Shown here: positions 53,199-61,344 of the stretch, in pieces
Numbering within the stretch: position 1 is the stretch's first letter
How the letters are laid out: every line of letters starts with the position of its first letter
Source: CADEDH01 sp039029735
GTDB lineage: Bacteria > Actinomycetota > Acidimicrobiia > Acidimicrobiales > SZUA-35
Direction of reading: 5' to 3'
NCBI GenBank assembly: GCA_039029735.1
Contig: JBCCFL010000003.1
Span: 124,001 to 188,000 of the forward strand
Length of the DNA: 64,000 nt
Program-made: the position numbers and the translations under genes
Notes under the pieces: model-generated
Told to the model about the DNA's origin: nothing
The model's database searches: none
The model's input: the letters and a program-made list of their open reading frames with translations, nothing else

Positions 53199-53920
53199 CC
53201 AATACACCCACCGCCACGACCACCACCCTCAGCACACCTGGGCACGAGGCACACGGAGCGAGAGCTGGGGCCGTCGGCGCCCTGGTGGCCGCCGCCACGT
53301 TCATCTTCGGGATCGCGCTGTTCGCCACCACCTTGATCGACTACACCAGCGGTGATCCGACTCCGGCCGAGTCGGTGGCCTTCCAGGGTGAGCACGAGAC
53401 CACCTTCTTCATCTGGTACCTCGTGATCTTCCTGGTTTTCGGGGCGGCCATCATCCCGCTGACCCGTGCCCTCCATCTCCGACTTCGCGGGGCCAGCCCC
53501 CTGTTGGCCGATGTCGGCGCCGTGTTCGCCTACATCTGGGCCGGCCTGATGTTCGCCACCGGCATGATCTCCAACATCGGTATCACTGCCGTCGGTGACC
53601 TGGCCGAAACCGACCCCGCCGGCGCCGAAGCGTTGTGGTCCAGCCTCAGCGCTGTCACCAATGGCCTCGGCGGCGGCAACGAGCTCGTCGGCGGGATGTG
53701 GGTGCTCCTGGTGAGCGTGGCTGCCTGGGCCACCAGAGCGCTGCCCCGGTCGCTGAACGCGCTTGGCATCGTTAGCGCCATCTCCGGATTGATCACCGTC
53801 ATCCCCGGCCTCGAAGACGTCGGGATCGTGTTCGGGCTCGGGCTCATCGCCTGGTTCGCCTGGGTCGGTGTCGTCCTGCTGCGCAACCCCACCCTGAACA
53901 CCGTCGAAGGCACCCGATGA
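53195..53920 (+). CDS. membrane protein of unknown function in LuxR-divergent operon
   Basis: 241 aa from ATG 53195. A polar, threonine-rich N-terminus of about 22 residues precedes six hydrophobic helices. A loop after helix 1 carries SVAFQGEHETTFF. No charged or catalytic residues stand out inside the helices. It may belong to a DUF4386-like group, which is a guess from the helix layout. Coupled by 4-nt overlaps to the 84-aa gene upstream and the hydrolase gene downstream. Confidence 0.75.
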   Translation: MTNTPTATTTTLSTPGHEAHGARAGAVGALVAAATFIFGIALFATTLIDYTSGDPTPAESVAFQGEHETTFFIWYLVIFLVFGAAIIPLTRALHLRLRGASPLLADVGAVFAYIWAGLMFATGMISNIGITAVGDLAETDPAGAEALWSSLSAVTNGLGGGNELVGGMWVLLVSVAAWATRALPRSLNALGIVSAISGLITVIPGLEDVGIVFGLGLIAWFAWVGVVLLRNPTLNTVEGTR

Positions 53921-55455
53921 TCATCGACATCGCGGTCGAGCGCTGGCTCGTTGCCTTCGTCGTGATGACCGTTCTGGTTCTCGCCGGCTGCGCGAGTGAC
54001 AGCCCCGCAGCCGGCTCGCCCGAAGCGGTGCCTGCGGGATCGATAGACGACTTCATCCAGGCCGAGATGCCGGCGTCTGGCGTGCCGGGCGTGGCCTACG
54101 CGGTGGTTGTCGATGGCGAGATCACCTCGGTCGGCGCCCACGGCGTACTCAGGAGCGGAGACTCCCGACAGGTCACGGCGGACACCCCGTTCCTGACCGG
54201 CTCGATCTCCAAGAGCTTCACTGGTGTGGCCATCATGCAACTCGTCGAAGCAGGCCAGATCGACCTCGACGCCGACGTCTCGGAGTATCTCGACGTGTTC
54301 TCGGGCAGGCCCGCCGGTGCCGCCACGATCCGACAGCTGCTGAGTCACACCAGCGGCTTGTCCACCCTGCAAGGCAACACCTCGTACACAGACGCCACCG
54401 GCGAAGCCGACGAACTCGCCCGTCAGGTCGACGGGCTGGCCGCGGTCACCCCTGCCAATGACCCGGATGAACGGTGGGCCTACTCGAACGCCAACTACCA
54501 GATTCTCGGACGGGTGATCGAGGTCGTGAGCGGCCAGGACTATCAGGCCTATGTCACGGCCAACATTCTGGATCCGATCGGCATGGACCACAGCTTCGTC
54601 GCCGACGGCGACACCCATGCCGACATGGCCACTGGGCACACGCCGTGGTTCGGCGGCAAACGACCGCTGGCCGAGAACACGACGCACCGGGCGACTGCTC
54701 CACAGGGCGGAATCGTCGCCAGCGCAGGTGATCTCGCCCGCTACATGCAGGTGATGATGAACGGCGAAGACGACGTGCTCCGGGCGGAACACAAGGCACT
54801 GATCATGCTCCCAGCGAGCGACGCATCGCCGCACTACGGCTTCGGCTGGTATCTGGATCACACCAACCAGACGGTGTGGCATGCCGGGGCGAGCCCTGGG
54901 CTGGAGACGCTGGCCACGATGGTTCCCAGCGAGAACGCCGCCGTTGTCGTGCTGGTCAACGGCGGAAGTGGCATGGGCTTTGGAGAAACCGCCCAGCTCC
55001 GCAACGGCATCACCGCCCGAGCGCTCGAGCTCGACTACGGCGGCGAAGGGGCGCGATGGACGCAGAAGACACTCTTCGTCTCCCTTGTGCTGCTCCCGGT
55101 CGTCTACCTACTCAGCACGATCTGGGCGTGGCGTGACCGTGCGAAGATACGAGCCAAGTCGGGCGCCTTCGGTGTGTTCAGCTGGTGGTTCCCACTCCTC
55201 ACCACGGGCGTCGCGGCCGTGGCCATCCTCTGGCTCGTCCCGAACCTGATCGGCGCTCCGCTCCGCACCATCACCGTGTTCCAACCCGATCTGGGCGTGG
55301 CGCTGATCGCAACCGCTGTAGCTGGGGTTCTCTGGGCCGTGTTCAGGCTCGGGGTGGCCTACACCGGCCGCCGGATCACACCGGCGGCGGGGAGTGGTGG
55401 CTCGATCACCCGCCGAAGCGAGGCTCAGGCAGACCTCGGGTTCCGAGGCCCGTGA
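53917..55455 (+). CDS. serine hydrolase, class C beta-lactamase/penicillin-binding-protein-like, with C-terminal membrane helices
   Basis: 512 aa from ATG 53917. The N-terminus is a lipoprotein signal (VLVLAGC, Cys25). The catalytic domain (about 45-360) has the serine/lysine pair Ser96-x-x-Lys99 in GSISKSF, Tyr189-x-Asn191 in YSNANY, and HAG near 322-324 in place of the KTG triad. About four hydrophobic helices follow (about 385-495). Such proteins are esterases, D-aminopeptidases or peptidoglycan hydrolases; lactamase activity is not implied. Third gene of the operon divergent from luxR, overlapping the SMP-30 gene by 50 nt at the 3' ends. Confidence 0.9.
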   Translation: MIIDIAVERWLVAFVVMTVLVLAGCASDSPAAGSPEAVPAGSIDDFIQAEMPASGVPGVAYAVVVDGEITSVGAHGVLRSGDSRQVTADTPFLTGSISKSFTGVAIMQLVEAGQIDLDADVSEYLDVFSGRPAGAATIRQLLSHTSGLSTLQGNTSYTDATGEADELARQVDGLAAVTPANDPDERWAYSNANYQILGRVIEVVSGQDYQAYVTANILDPIGMDHSFVADGDTHADMATGHTPWFGGKRPLAENTTHRATAPQGGIVASAGDLARYMQVMMNGEDDVLRAEHKALIMLPASDASPHYGFGWYLDHTNQTVWHAGASPGLETLATMVPSENAAVVVLVNGGSGMGFGETAQLRNGITARALELDYGGEGARWTQKTLFVSLVLLPVVYLLSTIWAWRDRAKIRAKSGAFGVFSWWFPLLTTGVAAVAILWLVPNLIGAPLRTITVFQPDLGVALIATAVAGVLWAVFRLGVAYTGRRITPAAGSGGSITRRSEAQADLGFRGP

Positions 55456-56326
55456 CCTTGAACAAGCTGCCCGCCAGGAACTGCGGTTTGGCCTGCACGG
55501 CAAACATGTCGTGAACGGCCGGGTGTTTGACCCGCGCCATGGAGGTCACGTAGAGCTCGTCGAGGTCGTCGCCGCCCCACATCACGCTGGTGATGTTCCT
55601 CACCGGCATCCCGATCCGTCGTTCGACGGTGCCGTCCGGGGCGTAGCGCACCAGATCACCGGAGATGAGTTGGGCGTTCCACATGAAGCCCTCCTCGTCG
55701 ACGGTCGATCCGTCGGCGACGCCGTCGTCGTCCTTCGTCGTTGCGTGGACTCGCTTGTTGGAAAGTTCGCCGGTCTCGATGTCGTAGTCGTACGCCCAGA
55801 ACTCCTGGATGAAGGTGTCGGCGACGTAGAAGGTCGAGTCGTCTGGGCTCCAGCAGGGGCCATTCGTACACATGAGACCGTCCTCGACCCGGGTGACCGT
55901 CAGGTCGGGATCGAGCCGCCACAGTCCGCAGTTCCGAAGCTCTTCGAGGTCGTCCATTCCTCCTGCGAAGAACCGGCCTCGGCGATCGACCTTGCCGTCG
56001 TTCAGCCTGGTGCGCTCGATGTCGGCATCGACCTCCTGGATGAGTTCCAGTTCGAGCGCATCGGCGTTGATGTGCATGAAGTAGAAGCCGTCAGCCATTG
56101 CCGCGACCATGCCGCCCTGTTCACGGAGCGCCATGGCACCGATGTCCTTCGGCAGGGCCCAGCTGTCGACCTTGCCCGACGTCGGATCAAGCCGCCAGAC
56201 GGCGTCGAGCCCCAATCGCGGGCCCGTGCAATCGAGCCAGTAGAGACAGCCTTCCTCCACGTCCCACACCGGCCCCTCACCCAGATGGTTGTTGCACTCG
56301 AGAACGCACTCGATGTTCAGTCCCAC
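55406..56326 (-). CDS. SMP-30/gluconolactonase/LRE-like hydrolase
   Basis: 306 aa from GTG 56326. A six-bladed propeller calcium/zinc-dependent lactonase family. Family motifs are LGEGPVWD with the first metal-binding glutamate near 17, TRLNDGKVDRRGRFFAGG near 110, TNGPCWSPDDSTFYVADT near 153, and DGSTVDEEGFMWNAQ near 205. It probably opens a sugar-acid lactone formed by the Zn-dependent dehydrogenase encoded just upstream on the same strand (57 nt away). Co-transcription is likely. Confidence 0.88.
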   Translation of the reverse strand: MGLNIECVLECNNHLGEGPVWDVEEGCLYWLDCTGPRLGLDAVWRLDPTSGKVDSWALPKDIGAMALREQGGMVAAMADGFYFMHINADALELELIQEVDADIERTRLNDGKVDRRGRFFAGGMDDLEELRNCGLWRLDPDLTVTRVEDGLMCTNGPCWSPDDSTFYVADTFIQEFWAYDYDIETGELSNKRVHATTKDDDGVADGSTVDEEGFMWNAQLISGDLVRYAPDGTVERRIGMPVRNITSVMWGGDDLDELYVTSMARVKHPAVHDMFAVQAKPQFLAGSLFKVTGLGTRGLPEPRFGG

Positions 56327-56382
56327 ACTCCACTCCTTCGTCGTCTTGTCGTCACTTGGGCACGGCTGAACCCGCCCGAAGG

Positions 56383-57477
56383 TCAGTTCGGCTTAATGGC
56401 GACCTTCATCGCTCCGTCCTTGCGGCTCTCGTAGAACTCGAGCGCGGTTGCGAAGTCGGACAGCGGAAACCGATGGGAGATCAGTGGTGTGAGGTCGACG
56501 CGACCCTCGGCCAACAGGGCGATGGCGGCCTCGGCGGTGTTCGGGTTCGCTCGGTTTCCAACGAGCTCGACCTCGTCGAGGACCATTCGGCGTATCGGCA
56601 GCTGCGGGTCGGAGTGGGGGATACCGATCATCGACACGACGCCACCCTTGGAGGCGGCGAGGCATGCCTGCTGGAGCGCGTGCTCTGTCCCGGCACACTC
56701 GAGCACGCGAGGTACGCCGAGCCCATCGGTGAGCTCCATGACGGTATCGAGGACGCTGACCTCGCGATAGTTGATGCCAATTGCGCCCAGGCGAACGGCG
56801 AGTTCGAGGCGGTCGCCACTTCCCGCAATGATGACGCGAGCGGCGCCCATGGCTTGAGCACAGAGCTGTGCCATGAGGCCTTGGGGCCCGGTTCCCATGA
56901 TGAGCACGTCGTCACCAGGCTCGAATCGGGACCGATTCACGGTGTAGAGCGCGATCGACAGCGGATCGACGTTCGCCGCGTACTCGAGGCTCATGGTGTC
57001 AGGAATCTTGTAGAGGCTCCTGACGGAGGAGCACATGTACTGGGCGTAGGCGCCCGGCGTGATGTGGCCGTGCTGTCTGTGCCCGGTGTCGACCTTGCCG
57101 TAGTTGAGGCAGAGCGTGTACCGGCCGGCCATGCAGTTCTTGCAGTAGCCGCATCCCACATGCGAGATGGCACTCACTCGATCGCCGGGCTTCCACCCGA
57201 GGGCGGCGGCCTTGCGGCCGGTCGAGACGACGGTGCCCGACCATTCGTGCCCGGGGGTGAATGGGAACGCAGGCGGCCAGAAGCCGGGAAAGTCGCCAGC
57301 AATGATGTGCGGGTCGGTTCCGCAGATGTAGGTGGTGTCGACCTTGCACACCACCTCGTCCCCCTCGGGCACCGGGATGGGAACACTCTGAATGCCGAAC
57401 TCGTGCGGAGCAGTCAGGACGAGCGCGTCCATCAGCTCGCCGCTGCGTGGTGGTTCGGTTGCGTCGATCGTTGCCAT
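56383..57477 (-). CDS. zinc-dependent alcohol/sugar dehydrogenase (MDR)
   Basis: 364 aa from ATG 57477. Catalytic zinc ligands lie in TYICGTDPH and in TPGHEWSG near 75; the structural-zinc cysteines are in GCGYCKNCMAGRYTLC (about 108-123). The Rossmann motif MGTGPQGLMAQL is near 193-204. It oxidises an alcohol or polyol/sugar with NAD(P)+. A lactonase-like gene follows and a perfect 14-bp palindrome sits 35 nt upstream, so a regulated sugar or sugar-acid oxidation pair is likely. Confidence 0.9.
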   Translation of the reverse strand: MATIDATEPPRSGELMDALVLTAPHEFGIQSVPIPVPEGDEVVCKVDTTYICGTDPHIIAGDFPGFWPPAFPFTPGHEWSGTVVSTGRKAAALGWKPGDRVSAISHVGCGYCKNCMAGRYTLCLNYGKVDTGHRQHGHITPGAYAQYMCSSVRSLYKIPDTMSLEYAANVDPLSIALYTVNRSRFEPGDDVLIMGTGPQGLMAQLCAQAMGAARVIIAGSGDRLELAVRLGAIGINYREVSVLDTVMELTDGLGVPRVLECAGTEHALQQACLAASKGGVVSMIGIPHSDPQLPIRRMVLDEVELVGNRANPNTAEAAIALLAEGRVDLTPLISHRFPLSDFATALEFYESRKDGAMKVAIKPN

Positions 57478-57511
57478 GTTCTGCCTTCTTCGCTGGAAAC
57501 CAGAGATGATC

Positions 57512-57525
57512 GATTATCGATAATC
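57512..57525. promoter_or_regulatory. perfect 14-bp palindrome upstream of the dehydrogenase/lactonase operon
   Basis: GATTATCGATAATC at 57512-57525 is a perfect palindrome, and AT-rich in an otherwise GC-rich sequence. It lies 35 nt upstream of the start at 57477 on the minus strand. The half-site style is like GntR- or AraC/IclR-controlled catabolic operons; no GntR gene is nearby, but an AraC-family gene lies at 59292-60341. Confidence 0.5.
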
Positions 57526-57613
57526 TACCGAGCGTGAAGAGTGGACGCAAGTTCTTCCTGGTCAAAACCCGGGGAGGGGGCCTGATCGGGCAGCCTGGCG
57601 TGGACGGCTGATT

Positions 57614-57627
57614 CCTACTTTGGTAGG
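57614..57627 (+). promoter_or_regulatory. inverted repeat before the toxin-antitoxin pair, probable operator
   Basis: CCTAC at 57614-57618 and GTAGG at 57623-57627 flank TTTG, 8 nt before ATG 57636. This is where a ribbon-helix-helix antitoxin would bind to autoregulate. Short, so chance is not excluded. Confidence 0.4.
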
Positions 57628-57635
57628 CTCAGGGT

Positions 57636-57863
57636 ATGACCACGACGAAGCGGAAGGTCTCCGTCTCCCTCGATGAGGAGCTTGTCGCTGAACTCGAGGC
57701 TGGGGGAGAGGCACTCTCGTCGCAGGTGAACGATGCTGTGCGGAGCGAACTCACTCGGCGGCGACGACAACGCTTGCTCGATGAGATGCTCGAGCAGTAC
57801 GAGCGCATCGAGGGCCCTCCCGACGAGGCCCTCGTCGCAAAGTACATGGAGTTGCTGGCGTGA
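57636..57863 (+). CDS. vapB: antitoxin of VapB type (ribbon-helix-helix-like)
   Basis: 75 aa from ATG 57636. The N-terminal strand and two helices KRKVSVSLDEELVAELEAGG ... SSQVNDAVRSELTRRRRQ match the ribbon-helix-helix DNA-binding antitoxin layout; the acidic C-terminal third would wrap the toxin. It overlaps the PIN-domain gene by 4 nt (GTGA). The complex should repress its own promoter through the inverted repeat upstream. Confidence 0.82.
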   Translation: MTTTKRKVSVSLDEELVAELEAGGEALSSQVNDAVRSELTRRRRQRLLDEMLEQYERIEGPPDEALVAKYMELLA

Positions 57864-58273
57864 GCCGAGCACTCATCCTGGACTCTGAGGCGCTCTCGAG
57901 CTTGTCGAGCCAGCAAGGTCGGCGTTTCGCGGAGACGAGGGCAGCACTTGAGGCTGCTCGGCGGCTGCGACGCGACGTCATTGTGCCGGCGGTGATCTTG
58001 GCCGAGCTGTATCGAGGGCCCAAACAAAACCAGGTAGTAGATTCATGCCTGAGTCGTGAGACCGGTCTCGATGTTCGCGACACGGATCGAGACGTTGCCC
58101 GTCTCGTCGGGGCTGTCCTTGGCGCCGCGGGGGCTGGCACGGAGGATCTCGCTGATGCCCACTGCGTCGCTGCAGCCGTCGAAGCTGGAGGTGGAGTGGT
58201 GGTCACGGGCGATGAGCGTGACCTCGGTCGACTCGCGGCGCCTTACCCGAACGTTCAGATCTCACCGATTTAG
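57860..58273 (+). CDS. vapC: PIN-domain toxin of VapC type
   Basis: 137 aa from GTG 57860. PIN-domain acidic residues are present: Asp8 in LILDSEAL, Glu49 in ILAELYRG, Asp99 in EDLADAHC, and Asp118 in VVTGDERDL. VapC toxins are Mg-dependent RNases that cut tRNA or rRNA. The antitoxin partner precedes it with a 4-nt overlap, and a strong hairpin at 58338-58363 ends the unit. It interrupts a sugar/alcohol catabolic gene set, which is consistent with gene acquisition. Confidence 0.85.
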   Translation: MSRALILDSEALSSLSSQQGRRFAETRAALEAARRLRRDVIVPAVILAELYRGPKQNQVVDSCLSRETGLDVRDTDRDVARLVGAVLGAAGAGTEDLADAHCVAAAVEAGGGVVVTGDERDLGRLAAPYPNVQISPI

Positions 58274-58337
58274 TTGGGTGATTCCGATCCCGGGATCCGA
58301 GACAAGTTCGGAGTCCGAGATGCTCCCGCTGTTCTAT

Positions 58338-58363
58338 GCCGGCTCGGGCCCGGCCGAGCCGGC
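58338..58363 (+). terminator. strong hairpin terminator after the toxin-antitoxin pair
   Basis: GCCGGCTCGG at 58338-58347 is perfectly complementary to CCGAGCCGGC at 58354-58363, with loop GCCCGG. It lies 65 nt after the vapC stop codon at 58273. No T-tract, as with other stem-loops in this window. Confidence 0.5.
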
Positions 58364-58454
58364 CCACGGCTTGGTCACCGGCGGTCGCGGACCCTAGTGT
58401 CGAGACATCAGAACGGCCCGGCAGCGGGGCGCCGCCGACAGGGGAGTGAACCCG

Positions 58455-59267
58455 ATGACCGATCTAGAGACCAGGTCCGACCTCGGCCCATTGGAGCCGA
58501 ACCAGGCCGGGATGGAACTGCCCGAACGGCCGGTTTTCGACACCGTCGAGGAGGAGCGCCTCCACCGTAAGCAGCGCCTGGCCGCCGGTCTTCGGGTTCT
58601 CGGGCGACTACGCCTGGCCGAGGGACTGGCCGGTCACGTGACCGTGCGCGATCCGGAGCGGCCCGACCACTTCTGGGTCAATCCGTTCGGGAAGAACTTC
58701 AAACACATGACCGTGTCGGACCTGATCTGCGTGGACCCGACCGGTCAGGTGGTCATCGGGGATCGGCCGGTCAACACAGCGGCGTTCGTGATCCACGGTG
58801 CGATCCATGACGCCCGGCCCGATGTTCAGGCCGCAGCTCACTGCCACTCCATGCACGGAAGGACATTCTCGTCGCTCGGTCGGCAGCTCCGCATGATCAC
58901 CCAGGATCACACCGCGTTCTACCAGGACGTTGCTCTTCACGCCGAAGACAACGGGGCGCCGGTACTCGATCGGGAGGCTGGACATCGGTTGGCCGCGTCC
59001 CTCGGCGGGTGCAAGGTGATGATTCACCAGAACCATGGTCTGATCAGCACGGGGGGCTCGGTCGATGCCGCCATCTGGAACTTCGTCGCCCTGGAGCGAT
59101 GCTGTCAGAGCCAGCTCCTGGCCGAGGCCGCCGGGGAGCCCGTCGAGGTGTCGCCTGAGCTTTGCCGCCAGGGCCATGATGTGCAGGGCTCCGACTACGC
59201 GTCCTGGCTGAGCTTCCAACCTTGGTGGGATGAGCTGATGCGTGAGGAACCAGACTTCCTGGACTGA
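58455..59267 (+). CDS. class II aldolase/adducin-domain protein
   Basis: 270 aa from ATG 58455, with GGGGAG upstream; GTG 58446 is an alternative. The fold is that of L-fuculose-phosphate/ribulose-phosphate aldolases and adducin heads. Zinc-site histidines are seen in AAHCHSMHGRTF (about 128-139) and IHQNHGLISTGG (about 190-201). N-terminal RVLGRLRLAEGLAGHVTVRD is typical. The substrate may be a sugar phosphate or a hydroxy-acid. Convergent with the AraC gene (24 nt apart). Confidence 0.88.
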   Translation: MTDLETRSDLGPLEPNQAGMELPERPVFDTVEEERLHRKQRLAAGLRVLGRLRLAEGLAGHVTVRDPERPDHFWVNPFGKNFKHMTVSDLICVDPTGQVVIGDRPVNTAAFVIHGAIHDARPDVQAAAHCHSMHGRTFSSLGRQLRMITQDHTAFYQDVALHAEDNGAPVLDREAGHRLAASLGGCKVMIHQNHGLISTGGSVDAAIWNFVALERCCQSQLLAEAAGEPVEVSPELCRQGHDVQGSDYASWLSFQPWWDELMREEPDFLD

Positions 59268-59291
59268 CTGCGTCATCGGCGGAACTGGACC

Positions 59292-60341
59292 TCAGCGCAC
59301 ACGGGCATGGACCCGGGTGCCCGAGATGGGGCGGGGGCCAGCCTTGGCGAATGCTGCATAATGACGCTTATGTCGAATTGAGCCGGTTGTGACCCCACGT
59401 AAGGCCTGGTCAGGGACGCCGGACACCAAGGTTTCGCGGAACTGTGTAGGGGTGCTGCCGACCCGCTTGGTGAAGAACTTCGTGAAGTTGCCGGGTTCGT
59501 CGAATCCGAGGTCGCTCGCGAGGCGGCTGACCGGTGTGTCGTCGATCGCCAAGCGCCGCTTCGCCTCCAGGATGACGGCATCGTCGATGTAGGTCTTGGC
59601 GCTACGCCCAACGGTCGCCTTGCAGACGCCGTTCAGATGCTTGTAGCTCACGCCGAGGCGCAAGGCGTAGCTCTGGGCACTGCGGCTTCGCCAGTACCCC
59701 TCTTCCACCAGCTGGCGGAACTCGAAGAACAGTGCCGACCAGCCGAGGTTGGTGTCAGCCCGTGGTGCAGCGCCGATGCGGTCGACCAGGCGGCCGGCCG
59801 CCAGGATCACTCGTTTGAGGAGCAGGTGAAGCATCTCCTCGCGATCGGCTCGGTCTGGTCCGGCGAGTTCATCGGCCAGTTCGTTGATGGCCCCGGCGAG
59901 ATGGTTGTCAGCTGTCGCATCGGCGATCGGTGAGCGCAATTCGTAGTTGTAGAGCACGTCGATCAGGTTGGCATCGAGGCGACCGAGGTTCCGGAGCAGG
60001 AACGGCTCCGTGAATTGGATCAGATGGCCGCGTGTGTCGTCGTTGATCACGAAGCGCTGCACCTGTGTCATCGACGTGATCAGCAACGATCCGGGTCGGT
60101 ACTCGTGGGGCTCGAAGTCGATCTCGTGGACACCGACACCGTCGGCCACGAGAATCAACGTGAAGAACGCAAGCCGATGAGGGCGTTCGATGTCGATGCA
60201 GGGCCCAGTGGTTGCCCCATCGTCGGGGCCATGGCTCGACGCGTGGAACTCGAACAGGGCCTCGAGCGTGGTGATGCGCAGTCCGTCGTCGTCGGGATAC
60301 CTGTGATCGTATGCGTCCTCGTCGCCACTCCCCCTGCTCAT
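59292..60341 (-). CDS. AraC-family transcriptional regulator
   Basis: 349 aa from ATG 60341. N-terminal cupin-like sensing domain (about 20-180; FFTLILVADGVGVHEIDFEP, then RPGSLLITSMTQVQRFVIND). The C-terminal pair of helix-turn-helix motifs shows SYALRLGVSYKHLNGVCKA and the AraC signature PVSRLASDLGFDEPGNFTKFF. It probably senses a catabolic effector and may regulate the class II aldolase or the dehydrogenase/lactonase genes nearby; target sites are not mapped. Confidence 0.92.
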   Translation of the reverse strand: MSRGSGDEDAYDHRYPDDDGLRITTLEALFEFHASSHGPDDGATTGPCIDIERPHRLAFFTLILVADGVGVHEIDFEPHEYRPGSLLITSMTQVQRFVINDDTRGHLIQFTEPFLLRNLGRLDANLIDVLYNYELRSPIADATADNHLAGAINELADELAGPDRADREEMLHLLLKRVILAAGRLVDRIGAAPRADTNLGWSALFFEFRQLVEEGYWRSRSAQSYALRLGVSYKHLNGVCKATVGRSAKTYIDDAVILEAKRRLAIDDTPVSRLASDLGFDEPGNFTKFFTKRVGSTPTQFRETLVSGVPDQALRGVTTGSIRHKRHYAAFAKAGPRPISGTRVHARVR

Positions 60342-60515
60342 CGAGCACGAAGGTACCGGCAGCGTTGTCGGGGAGCGAGAGCGGTTCGACTTTGACCAGT
60401 CTTCGGCCGACTTTGCCACTGACCTCCCCGTCGGGCCACCCGTAACCTGCCCAACGCTGAACGTCAGGCCCAGCGCAGCGGTAGCGCCCTGACATCGAAC
60501 GCGGGAGTGGAAACC

Positions 60516-61289
60516 ATGACCAAAGAACCGGGCGCGACCTCGACAGAGCCGATGGAACACGACATGCCGAGCGTGGGCGAGTTGTACACGTCGGCGGGCC
60601 GGGCGGTCGCACGGCGTTGGTACCTCGTGCCGGTGATGATGGCCTTCCTGTACTACTTCCCCACTGTTGAGTATCTGGGCGAAGAGGTGTTCACCGGCGA
60701 CGCATTCTCGTCGGCCACCGGTGTGGGGAGCCTCGTGAGCTTCCTGTTGTGGCTGCTGATGTTCTTCGCTGTTCGCTACATCGCGTCGGTCTCGACAGTA
60801 CGGGAGGCGTCGATCGGTGAGGGTGTTGGGTGGACGCGTCGTCGCGGCGTCGGTCGGATCGCGCTCGGAATCGTCACCTGGGCCGGCACTCTCATTGGGC
60901 TCGCGCTGCTCGTTGTGCCGGGGCTCGCGATGTATGTCATCACCCATTCGGCTCGGTTCGCCTATGTGCACGAAGGCGCCGGGTTCGTCACGGCACTCCG
61001 GCGCAGTTGGTCACTGATCGCTCCCCGTTTCGGCGCCGTTGCCATCCGGGTGCTGCCGCTGGTACCACTCACCATTGCCTTCATCGTGTTGCCAACGCTG
61101 GTCTCCGCCAGCGTGTTCGGCGGCTACGAGGGCGCCGGAGCCTTCGAGAACGCACTCGTCGAGTGGGTGACTGAACTGGTCACGATGACGATGTTCGGTT
61201 TGTGGGCGTTGATGGGCCAGCAGGTGGGACTTCGTGTCTACCAGCACCTGTCGGGCAAGGGCACCAGCCACTCCACCAGCGTTGCCTGA
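60516..61289 (+). CDS. membrane protein of unknown function
   Basis: 257 aa from ATG 60516, with GGGAG 9 nt upstream; GTG 60507 is an alternative. A polar N-terminus of about 30 residues (charged, acidic) is followed by five or six hydrophobic segments. A loop WTRRRGVGRIALGIVTWAG and the polar C-terminal tail are the only distinct features. The helix pattern with paired glycines (VVPGLAMYVI, FIVLPTLVSASVFGGYEGA) may belong to the DUF-type glycerophosphoryl family, but I cannot name it. Followed by the HD-domain gene after 55 nt. Confidence 0.75.
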   Translation: MTKEPGATSTEPMEHDMPSVGELYTSAGRAVARRWYLVPVMMAFLYYFPTVEYLGEEVFTGDAFSSATGVGSLVSFLLWLLMFFAVRYIASVSTVREASIGEGVGWTRRRGVGRIALGIVTWAGTLIGLALLVVPGLAMYVITHSARFAYVHEGAGFVTALRRSWSLIAPRFGAVAIRVLPLVPLTIAFIVLPTLVSASVFGGYEGAGAFENALVEWVTELVTMTMFGLWALMGQQVGLRVYQHLSGKGTSHSTSVA

Positions 61290-61344
61290 GTCACAACGGA
61301 AGGTCGTCCCCAGTCAGTGGGCCGGGAGACCTATCCTCATTGAA

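Noticed and set aside
53917..55455. Possible antibiotic-resistance beta-lactamase
   Set aside because: The SxxK and YxN motifs fit, but the protein is a large lipoprotein with C-terminal helices and an HAG in place of KTG. Family members are mostly esterases or peptidases, so a lactamase label is not supported.
56098..57537. 479-codon plus-strand frame opposite the Zn dehydrogenase
   Set aside because: Zinc-cysteine and Rossmann motifs are on the minus strand; this frame starts inside the SMP-30 gene and has no recognisable motifs.
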